64,000 nucleotides of DNA. Source: Mesohalobacter halotolerans. Its GTDB lineage: Bacteria; Bacteroidota; Bacteroidia; Flavobacteriales; Flavobacteriaceae. The notes under the pieces were generated by a model. It had not been told where the DNA came from. It made no database searches and saw nothing but the letters and a program-made list of their open reading frames with translations. The stretch covers positions 496,001-560,000 of the forward strand of contig NZ_SWMU01000003.1 in NCBI RefSeq assembly GCF_006120725.1, in the 5' to 3' direction. Position 1 is the stretch's first letter. Every line of letters begins with the position of its first letter. A program made the translations under genes and the position numbers. Positions 53,942 through 63,754 of the stretch are shown here, piece after piece.

Positions 53942-54678
53942 TAGCTTAATAGTAATTGAGTGATGATATAATTACATACAATAATGATGACACTCGTCCA
54001 AACAAAGGACGTCGTAGAAGCTTTACCAACTTCTAATGAACCACCTTTCATATAATAACCGTGAAAAGAAGGAACCGTGGCCAAAATAAAAGCAAAAATT
54101 ATAGTTTTAATAAAGGCATAGACCAACTGAAACGTTACAAAATCTTCCTGAAGTCCTCTCAAAAACAAATCGCCATCTACAAAACCACCGAAAACACCAG
54201 CAGCATAAGCCCCTAAAATTCCAACAAACATAGAAATAGCAATGACAAAAGGATAAAACATCATGGCTACAACTTTTGGAAAAACGAGATAATTAAGGGA
54301 GTTAATTCCCATGATTTCTAGAGCATCAATCTGTTCTGTAACTCTCATCGTACCAATACTAGATGTAATATACGACCCTACCTTACCAGCCATAATGATA
54401 GACACAAACGTAGGTGAAAATTCTAAAATGATAGACTGTCGTGCCGCAAACCCTATTAAAGATTTTGGAATAAAGGGATTGTTTAAATTTAAGGCCGTTT
54501 GTATGGTAACCACTGCACCAATAAAAAACGAAATAAATACTACAATACCAAGAGACCTTACGGTGAGGTCATTCATTTCTTGAATAATCAGATTTCTCAA
54601 AACACTTCCTTTCGTAAAGCGTTTAAAGGTATCTTTTATCATGATAAAGTACTGACCTGTACTTGAAATGTAGTCCAT
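53941..54678 (-). CDS. mlaE: ABC transporter permease, MlaE type
   Basis: The inner-membrane permease partner of MlaF, 245 residues with about five helices. The family signatures are GAVVTIQTALNLN near 54, FSPTFVSIIMAGKVGS near 87, and GTMRVTEQIDALEIMGINSL near 112-131. It precedes mlaF with a one-base overlap and is divergent from the PafA-like gene. Periplasmic MlaC/MlaD parts are elsewhere. Confidence 0.93.
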   Translation of the reverse strand: MDYISSTGQYFIMIKDTFKRFTKGSVLRNLIIQEMNDLTVRSLGIVVFISFFIGAVVTIQTALNLNNPFIPKSLIGFAARQSIILEFSPTFVSIIMAGKVGSYITSSIGTMRVTEQIDALEIMGINSLNYLVFPKVVAMMFYPFVIAISMFVGILGAYAAGVFGGFVDGDLFLRGLQEDFVTFQLVYAFIKTIIFAFILATVPSFHGYYMKGGSLEVGKASTTSFVWTSVIIIVCNYIITQLLLS

Positions 54679-54762
54679 GAAAAATATTTAAAGTTTAAAA
54701 ATAGAAAAAAATATCAGCTTGTGATTTAACTTTAGGATAAACTTTTAAATCTACAATAATTG

Positions 54763-54770
54763 TAATTTTG
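54763..54770 (+). promoter_or_regulatory. -7 promoter box of the PafA-like gene
   Basis: TAATTTTG matches TAnnTTTG, 20 bases before the ATG at 54790. Confidence 0.4.
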
Positions 54771-54789
54771 AAGTCAATCAACATGAATT

Positions 54790-56415
54790 ATGATTAAACC
54801 ACTTTCTCTTCTGCTTATCATTTTTATTTCAAGTTTTTTAAACGCTCAAACTTCACCAGAAAACCCAAGATTAGTGATTGGTATTGTGGTTGATCAAATG
54901 CGATACGAATATCTGCATCGTTTTGAAAATCATTATTCTGACAATGGTTTTAAACGCTTGATAGAAGATGGCTTTTTTGCTAAAAACACCCATTTCAGCT
55001 ATATTCCAACTTATACCGGACCCGGACATGCTTCAGTTTACACAGGAACGACTCCGGCCAACCATGGTATAATATCTAATAATTGGTATGATAAATTTAA
55101 GAACCAAAGCGTGTATTGTGTTCAAGACAACAAAGTCAATGCTGTTGGTGTAGATGGTAAGACTGGCCAAATGTCGCCACACCGGATGTTGACCACAAGT
55201 ATTGCCGATCAAAACCGTCTCCATACGCAATTTAGAGGCAAAACTTTTGGGATTTCGATTAAAGATCGTGGTGCCATTTTACCTGCTGGCCATACGGCTA
55301 ATGCAGCCTATTGGTTTGTAGGTGGTGATGAAGGGAAATTTATCACAAGCGATTTTTATCTTGACGAACTCCCTAAATGGGTGACAAAATTTAATAGAAA
55401 AACCAAACAGTATTTTAAGACTTGGGAAACTTTATATCCTATTGAAGAATACAGAGAAAGCGGAGACGATTTAAACGATTACGAATTTGGATTTAAAGGC
55501 CAATCTACAGCAACTTTTCCTTACAATTTAAAAAAATTAAAATCTGAAAATGGGAATTATGATATTCTAAAACCCACACCATTTGCCAATACCATGTTGA
55601 CAGATTTTGCTGTGACACTAATTGAAAATGAAGAGTTAGGTCAAGATGGCAACGCAGATTTTTTAACCATAAGTTATTCAAGCACAGATTATGCAGGTCA
55701 TAATTTTGGGGTGAATGCTAAGGAATTGCAAGATATGTATATCCGTTTAGATCAAAATATTGCAGATTTATTGAATTTTTTAGATCAAAATATCGGTAAG
55801 GACAACTACACTATATTTTTAACTTCAGATCACGGAGCTGTTCACGTGCCGAATTACTTAAAAGACAAAAATATTCCGGCGGGTTACTTTAATACTGATA
55901 AACTCAAAAAAGCAATCATGGATTTTGTGGAAGTGCAATTTGAAAGCTCTAAATTGATAGAAGGCTTTTCCAGTCAAAACATTTTTTTTGATTACGCTGA
56001 ATTAGAAAAGCTTGATGTGGAAGCTGATGACTTACAAGAAGCCTTGTATTATTATCTTTTACAATATGATAAAATTGACAGAGTTTATACTCGTGATATG
56101 ATCGAAAACTCTAATAGTTCAACGGCATTTTCACGTCATATTGCCAACGGTTTTCATCCTAAACGCAGTGGTGATGTCATTTATGTTTTAGAACCTTCTG
56201 TAATCTCCTATCCGCCAAAGGGTTCTACACATGGCAGCTATATGACTTATGACACGCAAGCCCCATTAATTTTTTACGGACAAGGTATCAATCAAGGACA
56301 ATCTTACAAAGCTTATTTCATTAAAGATATCGCTCCTACTCTAGCGGCTTTACTCGATATTGCTCAACCAAACGGAACAACCGGTAAAGTTATTGGTGAG
56401 GCTTTAAAAAATTGA
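54790..56415 (+). CDS. PafA-like alkaline phosphatase
   Basis: A secreted phosphatase of the alkaline phosphatase superfamily, 541 residues, very near the 546 of Elizabethkingia PafA. The signal peptide ends near residue 19 (SFLNAQ). Metal and nucleophile region: VVDQMRYEYL and YTGPGHASVYTGTTP, in which a Thr is the nucleophile. NHGIISNNW provides the Asn, and ISIKDRGAILPAGH the Lys-x-Arg pair that defines PafA-type monoesterases. SDHGAVHVP and a late ligand HGS follow. It would release phosphate from organic esters outside the cytoplasm. A -7 box lies upstream; a pho-type operator is not recognisable. Confidence 0.88.
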   Translation: MIKPLSLLLIIFISSFLNAQTSPENPRLVIGIVVDQMRYEYLHRFENHYSDNGFKRLIEDGFFAKNTHFSYIPTYTGPGHASVYTGTTPANHGIISNNWYDKFKNQSVYCVQDNKVNAVGVDGKTGQMSPHRMLTTSIADQNRLHTQFRGKTFGISIKDRGAILPAGHTANAAYWFVGGDEGKFITSDFYLDELPKWVTKFNRKTKQYFKTWETLYPIEEYRESGDDLNDYEFGFKGQSTATFPYNLKKLKSENGNYDILKPTPFANTMLTDFAVTLIENEELGQDGNADFLTISYSSTDYAGHNFGVNAKELQDMYIRLDQNIADLLNFLDQNIGKDNYTIFLTSDHGAVHVPNYLKDKNIPAGYFNTDKLKKAIMDFVEVQFESSKLIEGFSSQNIFFDYAELEKLDVEADDLQEALYYYLLQYDKIDRVYTRDMIENSNSSTAFSRHIANGFHPKRSGDVIYVLEPSVISYPPKGSTHGSYMTYDTQAPLIFYGQGINQGQSYKAYFIKDIAPTLAALLDIAQPNGTTGKVIGEALKN

Positions 56416-56492
56416 TGTCATTGGTTCTGAATGTTTTTTAAAAATCCTCTTATTAAAGCTATTATTTTTATAGTTTTACAAAAAAGCGAATT

Positions 56493-57029
56493 ATGGTGAA
56501 GTCAAAGTTTAGTCTACTATTTGTGGTATTTATTTCAATTGCTATAACAAGTTGTTCTGATGACGACAGTGTTCAAAACACAGTTTTAAATGTATCTGAT
56601 ATTGAAGGCAATTGGTCATTATTTCAAATCAATTCTACACCTGTTGTAGATTTAGAAGGTGATGCAAATACTAACCCTAATATCATGGCTCAAACTGACT
56701 GTTTTAATGGGATGAGTTTAAATTTTGGTACAAATGGTGTTTTGACCGTAGTGAGTTCTGAAATTACTTTTGATTCCAATGCTGACCCAAGTTTTGATTG
56801 TTCTCTTCGTACAGACGTTGGGAGTTATTCTATTTCCGGTAATGATTTAACCGTGACAATACCCATATCCGGAAATCAAGAGATACAAACAGTTGTTATC
56901 GATGTTCAAAACAACAATATATTAAGTTTTACACTAACCGAAAGTCAAGTCGCCCAATTTTTTAGTGTGCCATCTGGCGAGTCGTTTTCAACAATTACCG
57001 AATTGGAGTTTGTTTATGAGAAGTTTTAA
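56493..57029 (+). CDS. Lipocalin-like lipoprotein
   Basis: A 178-residue lipoprotein (Cys21 in AITSCSDDDS). After a short acidic spacer, the body begins DIEGNWSLFQIN, the usual start of the beta-barrel lipocalin-like domain common in Bacteroidota (G-x-W motif). Two cysteine residues (TDCFNGM and FDCSLR) may form a disulfide. No ligand can be predicted. Its stop overlaps the end of the convergent polA by four bases. Confidence 0.72.
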   Translation: MVKSKFSLLFVVFISIAITSCSDDDSVQNTVLNVSDIEGNWSLFQINSTPVVDLEGDANTNPNIMAQTDCFNGMSLNFGTNGVLTVVSSEITFDSNADPSFDCSLRTDVGSYSISGNDLTVTIPISGNQEIQTVVIDVQNNNILSFTLTESQVAQFFSVPSGESFSTITELEFVYEKF

Positions 57030-59848
57030 TGGGCTTCTAACCAGTTATATCCAACACCAACTTCAACATCTAAAGGTACTTTTAGTTTATAAGCATTTTC
57101 CATTTCGGATTTAATCATGGCTTGGAGCTCATTTAATTCAGACTTGTGGATATCAAAAATCAATTCGTCATGGATTTGAAGCAACATTTTAGATTTATAC
57201 TGACCTTCTTTTAATTTATTGTGAATATTAATCATGGCCACTTTGATAATGTCTGCAGCACTGCCTTGAATTGGAGCATTCACTGCGTTTCTCTCAGCAC
57301 CACTTCTCACCATTCGATTTGAGGCATTAATATCTTTGAGGTAGCGACGCCTGCCCATCACGGTTTTGACGTATTCGTTTTCTCGGGCAAATTCAACTTG
57401 TTTATCGATATAATCTCTCAGCTTCGGATAGGTTTTATAATAAGTTTCTATCAATTCTTTAGACTCAGATCGACTCAGGTTGGTCTGGTTGCTCAACCCA
57501 AAAGCTGATACACCGTATATAATTCCAAAATTGACGGTTTTGGCTTGGCTACGTTGTTCCCGAGTCACTTCATCGAGATTGATATCAAATATTTTTGCAG
57601 CCGTTGATGCGTGAATATCTTCGCCATCCTGAAAGGCTTTGATCATCGTTTCTTCTTCGCTTAAGGCTGCAATAATGCGTAGTTCTATTTGAGAATAGTC
57701 GGCTGCCAATAAAGTGTAATCCTGGTTTCTGGGCACAAAAGCTTTTCGCACCATTCGGCCACGCTCAGTTCTGATGGGAATATTTTGAAGATTGGGGTTG
57801 GTAGAACTCAATCGACCTGTAGCAGCAACAGTTTGCATAAATTCGGTATGGACGCGACCGGTTTTCTCATGAATTTGTTTTGGCAGTGCATCAACATAGG
57901 TGTTTTGTAGTTTGGTTAAACCACGCCAATCTAAAACATCTTGAGCAATCTGATGATCTTTAGCATGATAAGATAAAACATCTTCTGCTGTTGAATACTG
58001 ACCCGATTTGGTTTTCTTTGGTTTTTTTGCAATTTTGAGTTTTCCAAACAAAACCTCACCAAGCTGTTTTGGCGAACCAATATTAAATTGTTCATCGGCT
58101 TGTTTATAAATGTTTTGTTCTAATGCTTCAATATCTTTATCCAATGATTTTGAAATATCTTTCAATACATTTTTATCCACTTTAATGCCTTCAATTTCCA
58201 TGTCTGCTAAAACACGAATCAAAGGGATTTCTAGCTTATTGAACAAAGGTTGGTTGTGTGCTTCTTTTAATTCTTCTTCAAAAAAGTGTTTGAGTTGCAA
58301 AGTGATATCCGCATCTTCAACGGCATATTCAGTGATTTTTTCAAGTTCAACATCACGCATTGAGCCTTGATTTTTTCCTTTTTTACCTATAAGCGCTTCT
58401 ATTGGCTTTGGGGAATAATTCAGGTAAGTTTCTGCCAAAACATCCATATTATGACGCATATCCGGGTTAATGATGTAGTGTGCCAACATGGTGTCAAATA
58501 ATTGACCTTTGACGTCTACACCGTGATTTTTTAACACCTTTAAATCGTATTTTAAGTTTTGGCCAACCTTTTCTATTTCCTCATTTTCAAAAAAGGCTTT
58601 AAGTGTTTCTAAGCGCTTATCGCTTTCGGTTTCGTCTTTTGGAATAGGCACATAAAATCCTGAATGACTTTGCCAGGAAAACGCAATCCCAACCAATTCA
58701 GCATCTAAAGTGTTCAAACCTGTGGTTTCTGTATCGAAACAAACAGATTTTTGTTGGCTCATCTTTTCTATAAGAAGCTCAATAGCTTTTGTTGTATTTG
58801 CATATTGGTAATGGTGGTCAGTATTATCTAAAGATTTGTAACCTTGAAAATCTTCAGCTTTTACATCATCTTTACTCGTGTCATTTCCAAAAAGCGAGTA
58901 TTGACCCGATCCCGGAGTTTGCTTGACGTCTTTGGTTTTGGGTTCGTCTGTATTTTCAGCACCTTCATTAAACATTTTAAGAAACTGCTCCGTTAAACGA
59001 CGAAATTCTAAGTCTTTAAAAATATCGATAACTTTCTCGACATCAGGTTTACTCAGTTCGTATTGTTTAGCATTGAATTGCACATCACAGTCGGTAAAAA
59101 TAGTCGCCAGTTTTTTAGACATTCGACCTTGTTCGGCATGGTTTTCTACTTTTTCTTTCATTTTGCCTTTGAGCTGATCAGTATTGTCCAGTAGGGCTTC
59201 CATACTGCCAAATTGTTTAATGAATTTTTTAGCGGTTTTGTCGCCAACACCTGGTAACCCTGGAATATTATCAGATGCATCACCCATCATGCCAAGATAG
59301 TCTATGACTTGTTCAGGTCGTTCTACACCAAAGCGTTTTTGGACTTCAGGAATACCCCAAATTTCGATGGCATTACCCATCCTGGCAGGGCGATACATAA
59401 AAATATTTTCACTGACCAATTGCCCAAAATCTTTATCTGGCGTGACCATAAAGGTTTTGTAATTTTCTTTTTCGGCTTGTTTGGCTAAAGTTCCAATGAT
59501 ATCGTCTGCCTCCATCCCTGAAATTTCAATCACAGGGATATGCATGGCTTTGAGAATGGCTTTTATGATAGGAATAGATTCTCTAATCACATCAGGGGTT
59601 TCGTCTCGGTTGGCTTTATAATCTTCGTAAATTTCAGTTCTTTCTGCACTGCCATCTTTATCAAAACACACGGCCAAATGATCTGGATTTTCACGCTTAA
59701 TCACATCAAACAGAGAATTAGTAAAACCCATAATAGCTGAAGTGTCTTTACCCTTAGAATTTATTCGTGGGTTTTTTATCAAAGCATAATATCCTCTAAA
59801 AATTAAAGCATAGGCATCGAGTAGAAAAAGTCGTTTTTGATCTGGCAT
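57026..59848 (-). CDS. polA: DNA polymerase I
   Basis: It fills gaps and removes RNA primers in replication and repair. The 940 residues hold all three domains. The 5' nuclease has LLDAYALIFRGYYAL at the start and a helix-hairpin-helix GLPGVGDKTAKKFI. The 3'-5' exonuclease has CFDTETTGLN with D and E intact, and EDADITLQL. The polymerase has VAATGRLSSTNPNLQNIP, DYSQIELRIIAALS, the O-helix RSQAKTVNFGIIYG and the final QIHDELIFD. Proofreading should be active, unlike that of Taq. The next gene is a four-helix-bundle protein four bases upstream on the same strand. Confidence 0.97.
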   Translation of the reverse strand: MPDQKRLFLLDAYALIFRGYYALIKNPRINSKGKDTSAIMGFTNSLFDVIKRENPDHLAVCFDKDGSAERTEIYEDYKANRDETPDVIRESIPIIKAILKAMHIPVIEISGMEADDIIGTLAKQAEKENYKTFMVTPDKDFGQLVSENIFMYRPARMGNAIEIWGIPEVQKRFGVERPEQVIDYLGMMGDASDNIPGLPGVGDKTAKKFIKQFGSMEALLDNTDQLKGKMKEKVENHAEQGRMSKKLATIFTDCDVQFNAKQYELSKPDVEKVIDIFKDLEFRRLTEQFLKMFNEGAENTDEPKTKDVKQTPGSGQYSLFGNDTSKDDVKAEDFQGYKSLDNTDHHYQYANTTKAIELLIEKMSQQKSVCFDTETTGLNTLDAELVGIAFSWQSHSGFYVPIPKDETESDKRLETLKAFFENEEIEKVGQNLKYDLKVLKNHGVDVKGQLFDTMLAHYIINPDMRHNMDVLAETYLNYSPKPIEALIGKKGKNQGSMRDVELEKITEYAVEDADITLQLKHFFEEELKEAHNQPLFNKLEIPLIRVLADMEIEGIKVDKNVLKDISKSLDKDIEALEQNIYKQADEQFNIGSPKQLGEVLFGKLKIAKKPKKTKSGQYSTAEDVLSYHAKDHQIAQDVLDWRGLTKLQNTYVDALPKQIHEKTGRVHTEFMQTVAATGRLSSTNPNLQNIPIRTERGRMVRKAFVPRNQDYTLLAADYSQIELRIIAALSEEETMIKAFQDGEDIHASTAAKIFDINLDEVTREQRSQAKTVNFGIIYGVSAFGLSNQTNLSRSESKELIETYYKTYPKLRDYIDKQVEFARENEYVKTVMGRRRYLKDINASNRMVRSGAERNAVNAPIQGSAADIIKVAMINIHNKLKEGQYKSKMLLQIHDELIFDIHKSELNELQAMIKSEMENAYKLKVPLDVEVGVGYNWLEAH

Positions 59849-59852
59849 TGTT

Positions 59853-60263
59853 TTAATTTATGATTTGTGATTGTTGATTTGTGGTTATGGCTTTAAATAC
59901 TAATTTTTTAAGTCGTTTTTTAACGGTTTTTGAACTTGAAACAAAAATAGCAACTAACTCATTTGCTTCTTGAATTAATTTTTTAACTTCAAAGTCTTCG
60001 ATAATGAGATGGTGTTCATCAATCATTTCAGGCCAAAATTGGGTCTCGTCTGCTTCCTCTAAAACTATACCCATTTTAAAATTAAAATCCTTATCGCTTT
60101 TTGCACTACATGTCGCTCTGTAATTTGAAGCTACTGATTTTGAAGCTCTTATAATCTGTTCCGAAATAGTTCTACCAATATGGGCATTTGGCAATTTTTC
60201 AGCTAATTTTATAATTGCGATAGCAAAGGCTTTAGTTCTGTTTTTTAATTCGCTCACTCTCAT
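59853..60263 (-). CDS. Four-helix-bundle protein (23S IVS-type)
   Basis: A 136-residue all-helical protein of the family first found in intervening sequences of 23S rRNA genes. The recognisable run is ISEQIIRASKSVASNYRA followed by KDFNFKMGIVLEEADETQFW (second part at about 60-80). Function is unknown in Bacteroidota, where it is common as a lone gene. It precedes polA by four bases on the same strand, a position that may be accidental. No rRNA gene lies nearby. Confidence 0.9.
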   Translation of the reverse strand: MRVSELKNRTKAFAIAIIKLAEKLPNAHIGRTISEQIIRASKSVASNYRATCSAKSDKDFNFKMGIVLEEADETQFWPEMIDEHHLIIEDFEVKKLIQEANELVAIFVSSSKTVKKRLKKLVFKAITTNQQSQIIN

Positions 60264-60351
60264 TGTATACTAGTAATTCATTCTAAGATCATCATTATAA
60301 AATCATCAATTCTAAATAAATTTGAGTAAAAATACTAAAAGGAAGTTAACT

Positions 60352-60379
60352 TGTGGGTGACGATAATTTGATATTTTTG
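60352..60379 (+). promoter_or_regulatory. Promoter of menC
   Basis: TTG (60352-60354) and TATTTTTG (60372-60379) with a 17-base spacer match both Bacteroidota elements. The leader would be about 15 bases. Confidence 0.55.
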
Positions 60380-60397
60380 CACTTTTAAAATATATTC

Positions 60398-61447
60398 ATG
60401 CTGAAAGCCAATTTTAAGCCTTACAAGTTAATTTTCAAACAAGCCAGCGGAACGTCTCGCGGCGTTTTAAGAGAGAAAAAAACCTATTTTTTAATCCTTG
60501 AAGATGGTCAAAACAAAGGCATTGGTGAGTGCGGACTTTTTGAGGCTTTAAGCTACGATGACCGGCCGGACTACGAAGATAAACTTAGCTGGGTTTGTGA
60601 GCATATTGAATTGGGTTTAGATGAATTACTAAAAAAAACCATTGACTTCCCTTCTATTCAATTTGGCTTAGAAATAGCGTTCTTGTCACTTCAAGCCAAA
60701 GACAATTTTGAGTTGTTTCCTTCAAAATTTACTCAAGGTCAAGACAAAATTCCAATCAACGGCTTAATTTGGATGGGTGAGAAGTCGTTTATGAAATCAC
60801 AGGTTGAAGACAAAATTCAACAAGGCTTTCGCTGTGTAAAGCTCAAAATTGGCGCTATTGATTTTGAAGAAGAGCTCAATTTGCTTAAATATATTCGCAA
60901 AGAGTTTTCAGCAAAAGACATCGAACTTCGCGTGGATGCTAATGGTGCTTTTGAGCCGCATCTAGCTTTAGAAAAATTAAAGCGCCTGAGTGAATATGAT
61001 TTGCACAGCATTGAACAGCCTATCAAACAAGGACAATGGGAGGCAATGGCTGAATTATGTAAAAAAACCCCTTTAGATATTGCCCTTGATGAAGAATTAA
61101 TAGGTGTGCAACATGTAACAAAACGACAAAACCTCATACAAACTATACAACCGCAATATATTATTTTAAAACCCAGTTTGGTTGGCGGAATAGAACAGAG
61201 TAAAATGTGGATGACAATAGCAGAACAACATCAAATTGGTTATTGGATGACCAGCGCTTTAGAAAGTAATATTGGTCTTAATGCCATAGCACAATTTACT
61301 TACAGCTTGGGTTTGAAGCGACCACAAGGTTTGGGTACAGGCAGTTTGTTTACCAACAACGTTAAAAGTCCTTTGGAAGTTAAAGCCGAATATTTAACCT
61401 ACAATCCTAAAAAGAATTGGGGTGATTTGAATGAGATATTGAAATGA
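60398..61447 (+). CDS. menC: o-Succinylbenzoate synthase (enolase superfamily)
   Basis: It dehydrates SHCHC to o-succinylbenzoate in menaquinone synthesis. The 349-residue protein has the enolase capping domain, then a barrel. The catalytic pair is Lys in CVKLKIGAID; metal ligands lie in LRVDANGAF, the HSIEQP segment and ALDEEL, and a second Lys is in IILKPSLVGG. Dipeptide epimerases share the fold, but the menE gene two genes on supports MenC. A full two-part promoter precedes it. A heptamer repeat follows the stop. Confidence 0.85.
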   Translation: MLKANFKPYKLIFKQASGTSRGVLREKKTYFLILEDGQNKGIGECGLFEALSYDDRPDYEDKLSWVCEHIELGLDELLKKTIDFPSIQFGLEIAFLSLQAKDNFELFPSKFTQGQDKIPINGLIWMGEKSFMKSQVEDKIQQGFRCVKLKIGAIDFEEELNLLKYIRKEFSAKDIELRVDANGAFEPHLALEKLKRLSEYDLHSIEQPIKQGQWEAMAELCKKTPLDIALDEELIGVQHVTKRQNLIQTIQPQYIILKPSLVGGIEQSKMWMTIAEQHQIGYWMTSALESNIGLNAIAQFTYSLGLKRPQGLGTGSLFTNNVKSPLEVKAEYLTYNPKKNWGDLNEILK

Positions 61448-61470
61448 GATTTTTAGAAAAAAACTACCCC

Positions 61471-61574
61471 ACTAACAACTAAGAACTAAGAACTAAGAAC
61501 TAAGAACTAAAAACTAAGAACTAAGAACTAAGAACTCAGAATTAAAAACTAAGAACTAAGAACTAAGAACTAAA
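61471..61574. repeat. AACTAAG heptamer tandem repeat
   Basis: About fourteen units of seven bases, some altered (AACTAAA, AACTCAG, AATTAAA), fill the gap between menC and the CPBP gene. The array ends two bases before the CPBP start codon, where a promoter or ribosome-contact region would be. Confidence 0.95.
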
Positions 61575-61576
61575 AT

Positions 61577-62524
61577 ATGAAAGGAATTATAGAACAAGCC
61601 TTTAAAGGTAATACAGATTGGTGGCGATATATAGTAGGTTTCTTTGTCATATTTTTCATTTGGCAGATAGGGTCAAGTATTCAAGGAATTTTTGTTTATT
61701 TAAAGCTGGTCCAAGAGGGTTTAAAAGCAGATGAAATACTTGCAAAACTTTCTGATATGGAAGTATTGATGACTACATTAGAGTCAAATTTTAATTTTTT
61801 CTTACTACTACTCGGTTTTGTATTTGGTTTTGGTGGAGTCGTTGTAGTAATAAAACTGCTTCACAACTTACAATTAAAACAACTTATTACTTCTCGTACT
61901 CATATCGATTGGAAACGTATCGGTTTAAGCTTTGGGGTAATAGCTGGCCTTTTGATATTATCTGTTTTGTTAGACTACAAATTATCACCTACAGATTATC
62001 AATTGAACTTCAAACTTCAAAGGTTTTTAATTTTAGCTTTAATAGGCATTGTGATGGTGCCAATTCAAACTACATTTGAAGAGCTCTTATTTCGCGGCTA
62101 TTTAATGCAAGGATTTGGTAGCATTTTTAAAAGTCGTGCTGTAGCCTTAATCTTGACTTCTGTTTTATTTGGTGGCTTACACGTTTTTAATCCTGAAGTG
62201 GCCAAATTAGGATACCAAGCGCTCATTGTCTATATTAGTACTGGGTTTTTCTTGGGGATTGTCACATTAATGGATGAAGGTCTTGAGCTAGCTATTGGCT
62301 TTCACGCTGGCAACAACCTTATAACAGCTTTACTTGTTACAGCAGACTGGACGGCCTTTAAAACCCATTCTGTTTTCAGGTATCTTGGTGAGCCTTCATT
62401 AGTGAGTGATGTTTATATTCCTGTTTTAATTTTTTATCCCATATTAATTTTAATTTTTTCTGGTATTTACAAATGGAAAAACTGGAAACAAAAACTCTTT
62501 GGAAAAATAGAGCAAACCAAATGA
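61577..62524 (+). CDS. CPBP family intramembrane metalloprotease
   Basis: A membrane-embedded glutamyl protease-like protein of 315 residues with about eight helices. The signature motifs are EELLFRGYL (about residues 175-183), FGGLHVFNPE (His near 204) and GFHAGNN (His near 250). In other bacteria such proteins cleave prenylated or signal proteins or confer bacteriocin immunity. It lies between menC and menE on the same strand, an arrangement I recall from other Flavobacteriia; no men-pathway role is proven. The start abuts a heptamer repeat. Confidence 0.87.
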   Translation: MKGIIEQAFKGNTDWWRYIVGFFVIFFIWQIGSSIQGIFVYLKLVQEGLKADEILAKLSDMEVLMTTLESNFNFFLLLLGFVFGFGGVVVVIKLLHNLQLKQLITSRTHIDWKRIGLSFGVIAGLLILSVLLDYKLSPTDYQLNFKLQRFLILALIGIVMVPIQTTFEELLFRGYLMQGFGSIFKSRAVALILTSVLFGGLHVFNPEVAKLGYQALIVYISTGFFLGIVTLMDEGLELAIGFHAGNNLITALLVTADWTAFKTHSVFRYLGEPSLVSDVYIPVLIFYPILILIFSGIYKWKNWKQKLFGKIEQTK

Positions 62525-62652
62525 AGTTTAACCCAAATTTAATAAGGGATTTAAGATTTTCGTAACTAAAGTATTAGATATTTATTAAATTTACATTATA
62601 GATATTTTAAGTATCACAACTTATATTTTATTGCGTTTAATAAATTTTAAAT

Positions 62653-63750
62653 ATGGCAAAGCAAGAATTTGAAATTCATCCCTGCTTCAAATTAAATGGT
62701 ACGCATTTTTCAAGAATGCATCTACACAAGGTTGCTTACAGCTTTATTAAAGAAGGGCAACCTTATGAAGAACGTGTAGGGAATTTTCTATTAGATTGGC
62801 TTAACGACGATTACGATGATATTAAGGTAAGAACATCAGGGTCTACGGGTAAACCTAAAGTGATTTTTATTGATAAGCAAAAAATGGTTAATTCTGCATT
62901 GGCAACAGGTAAGTATTTCAAAGTCAAAGAAGAAACTAAAGCATTAATGTGTTTACCACCTAAACATATTGGCGGAATGATGATGATGGTCCGTGCAATG
63001 ACTTTAGGATGGCACTTAGATATTGTCAAGCCAAGCTCTAACCCACTGGATAAGCTCTACAAAACTTACGATTTTTGTGCCATGACACCGTTCCAACTTG
63101 ATAACTCTTTAAGTCGACTCCATTTAATTAAAAAGCTTATTGTTGGTGGTGGGCATATTTCAGAAAATCTTAAACAAATGGTTCAAGGCATACCAACCAA
63201 GGTTTACGAAACTTTTGGTATGACTGAAACAGTCTCTCACATTGCAGCGCGAAAAGTCAATAATCGCAAGTCTAACAAAACCGAACCTAAGCCTTTTAAG
63301 ACTTTACCCAAAATATCTGTAGCCTCAGATGAACATAATCAGCTTATCATTAAAGCGCCAAAATTATTAGATGAGCCTTTATTAACAAACGACATTGTTA
63401 AAATAGAAACCTATAAAAAATTCTATTGGAAAGGTCGAGCCGACAATGTTATAAACTCTGGTGGTGTCAAGATTCACCCGGAAGAAGTAGAGAAAAAACT
63501 TCAAAAATTCATTACACAACGCTTTTTTCTTAGTGCAATGCCTGATAACAGTTTAGGGGAAAAAGTTGTCCTGTTTGTGGAACTCCCTTTTTCTGAAAAA
63601 ACAATTAATGATTTGACAGAAGCCATTGAAAAAATGGAAGAACTAGACAAATATGAAAAACCAAAGAAAATATACTTGGTAGAAAAATTTGAAGAAACCC
63701 CAAGCGGTAAAGTCAATAGAAAACGCACGATAAGTGCTAAAATGAAATGA
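62653..63750 (+). CDS. menE: o-Succinylbenzoate-CoA ligase (AMP-binding)
   Basis: It activates o-succinylbenzoate to its CoA thioester in menaquinone synthesis. A compact acyl-adenylate-forming enzyme of 365 residues (classical MenE about 450). The P-loop is VRTSGSTGKPKVIF near residue 60, the A5 motif YETFGMTETVSHIA near 184, the A7/A8 hinge KGRADNVINSGGVKIHPEEV near 262, and the catalytic Lys is in PSGKVNRKRT near the C-terminus. The N-domain is short, so substrate choice is by context with menC. A heptamer repeat follows the stop. Confidence 0.88.
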   Translation: MAKQEFEIHPCFKLNGTHFSRMHLHKVAYSFIKEGQPYEERVGNFLLDWLNDDYDDIKVRTSGSTGKPKVIFIDKQKMVNSALATGKYFKVKEETKALMCLPPKHIGGMMMMVRAMTLGWHLDIVKPSSNPLDKLYKTYDFCAMTPFQLDNSLSRLHLIKKLIVGGGHISENLKQMVQGIPTKVYETFGMTETVSHIAARKVNNRKSNKTEPKPFKTLPKISVASDEHNQLIIKAPKLLDEPLLTNDIVKIETYKKFYWKGRADNVINSGGVKIHPEEVEKKLQKFITQRFFLSAMPDNSLGEKVVLFVELPFSEKTINDLTEAIEKMEELDKYEKPKKIYLVEKFEETPSGKVNRKRTISAKMK

Positions 63751-63754
63751 GAAT

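Noticed and set aside
61471-61574. CRISPR array
   Set aside because: The units are seven bases long and directly adjacent with no spacers, and no cas gene is present. It is a simple tandem repeat. The same holds for 63755-63825 and 40533-40592.
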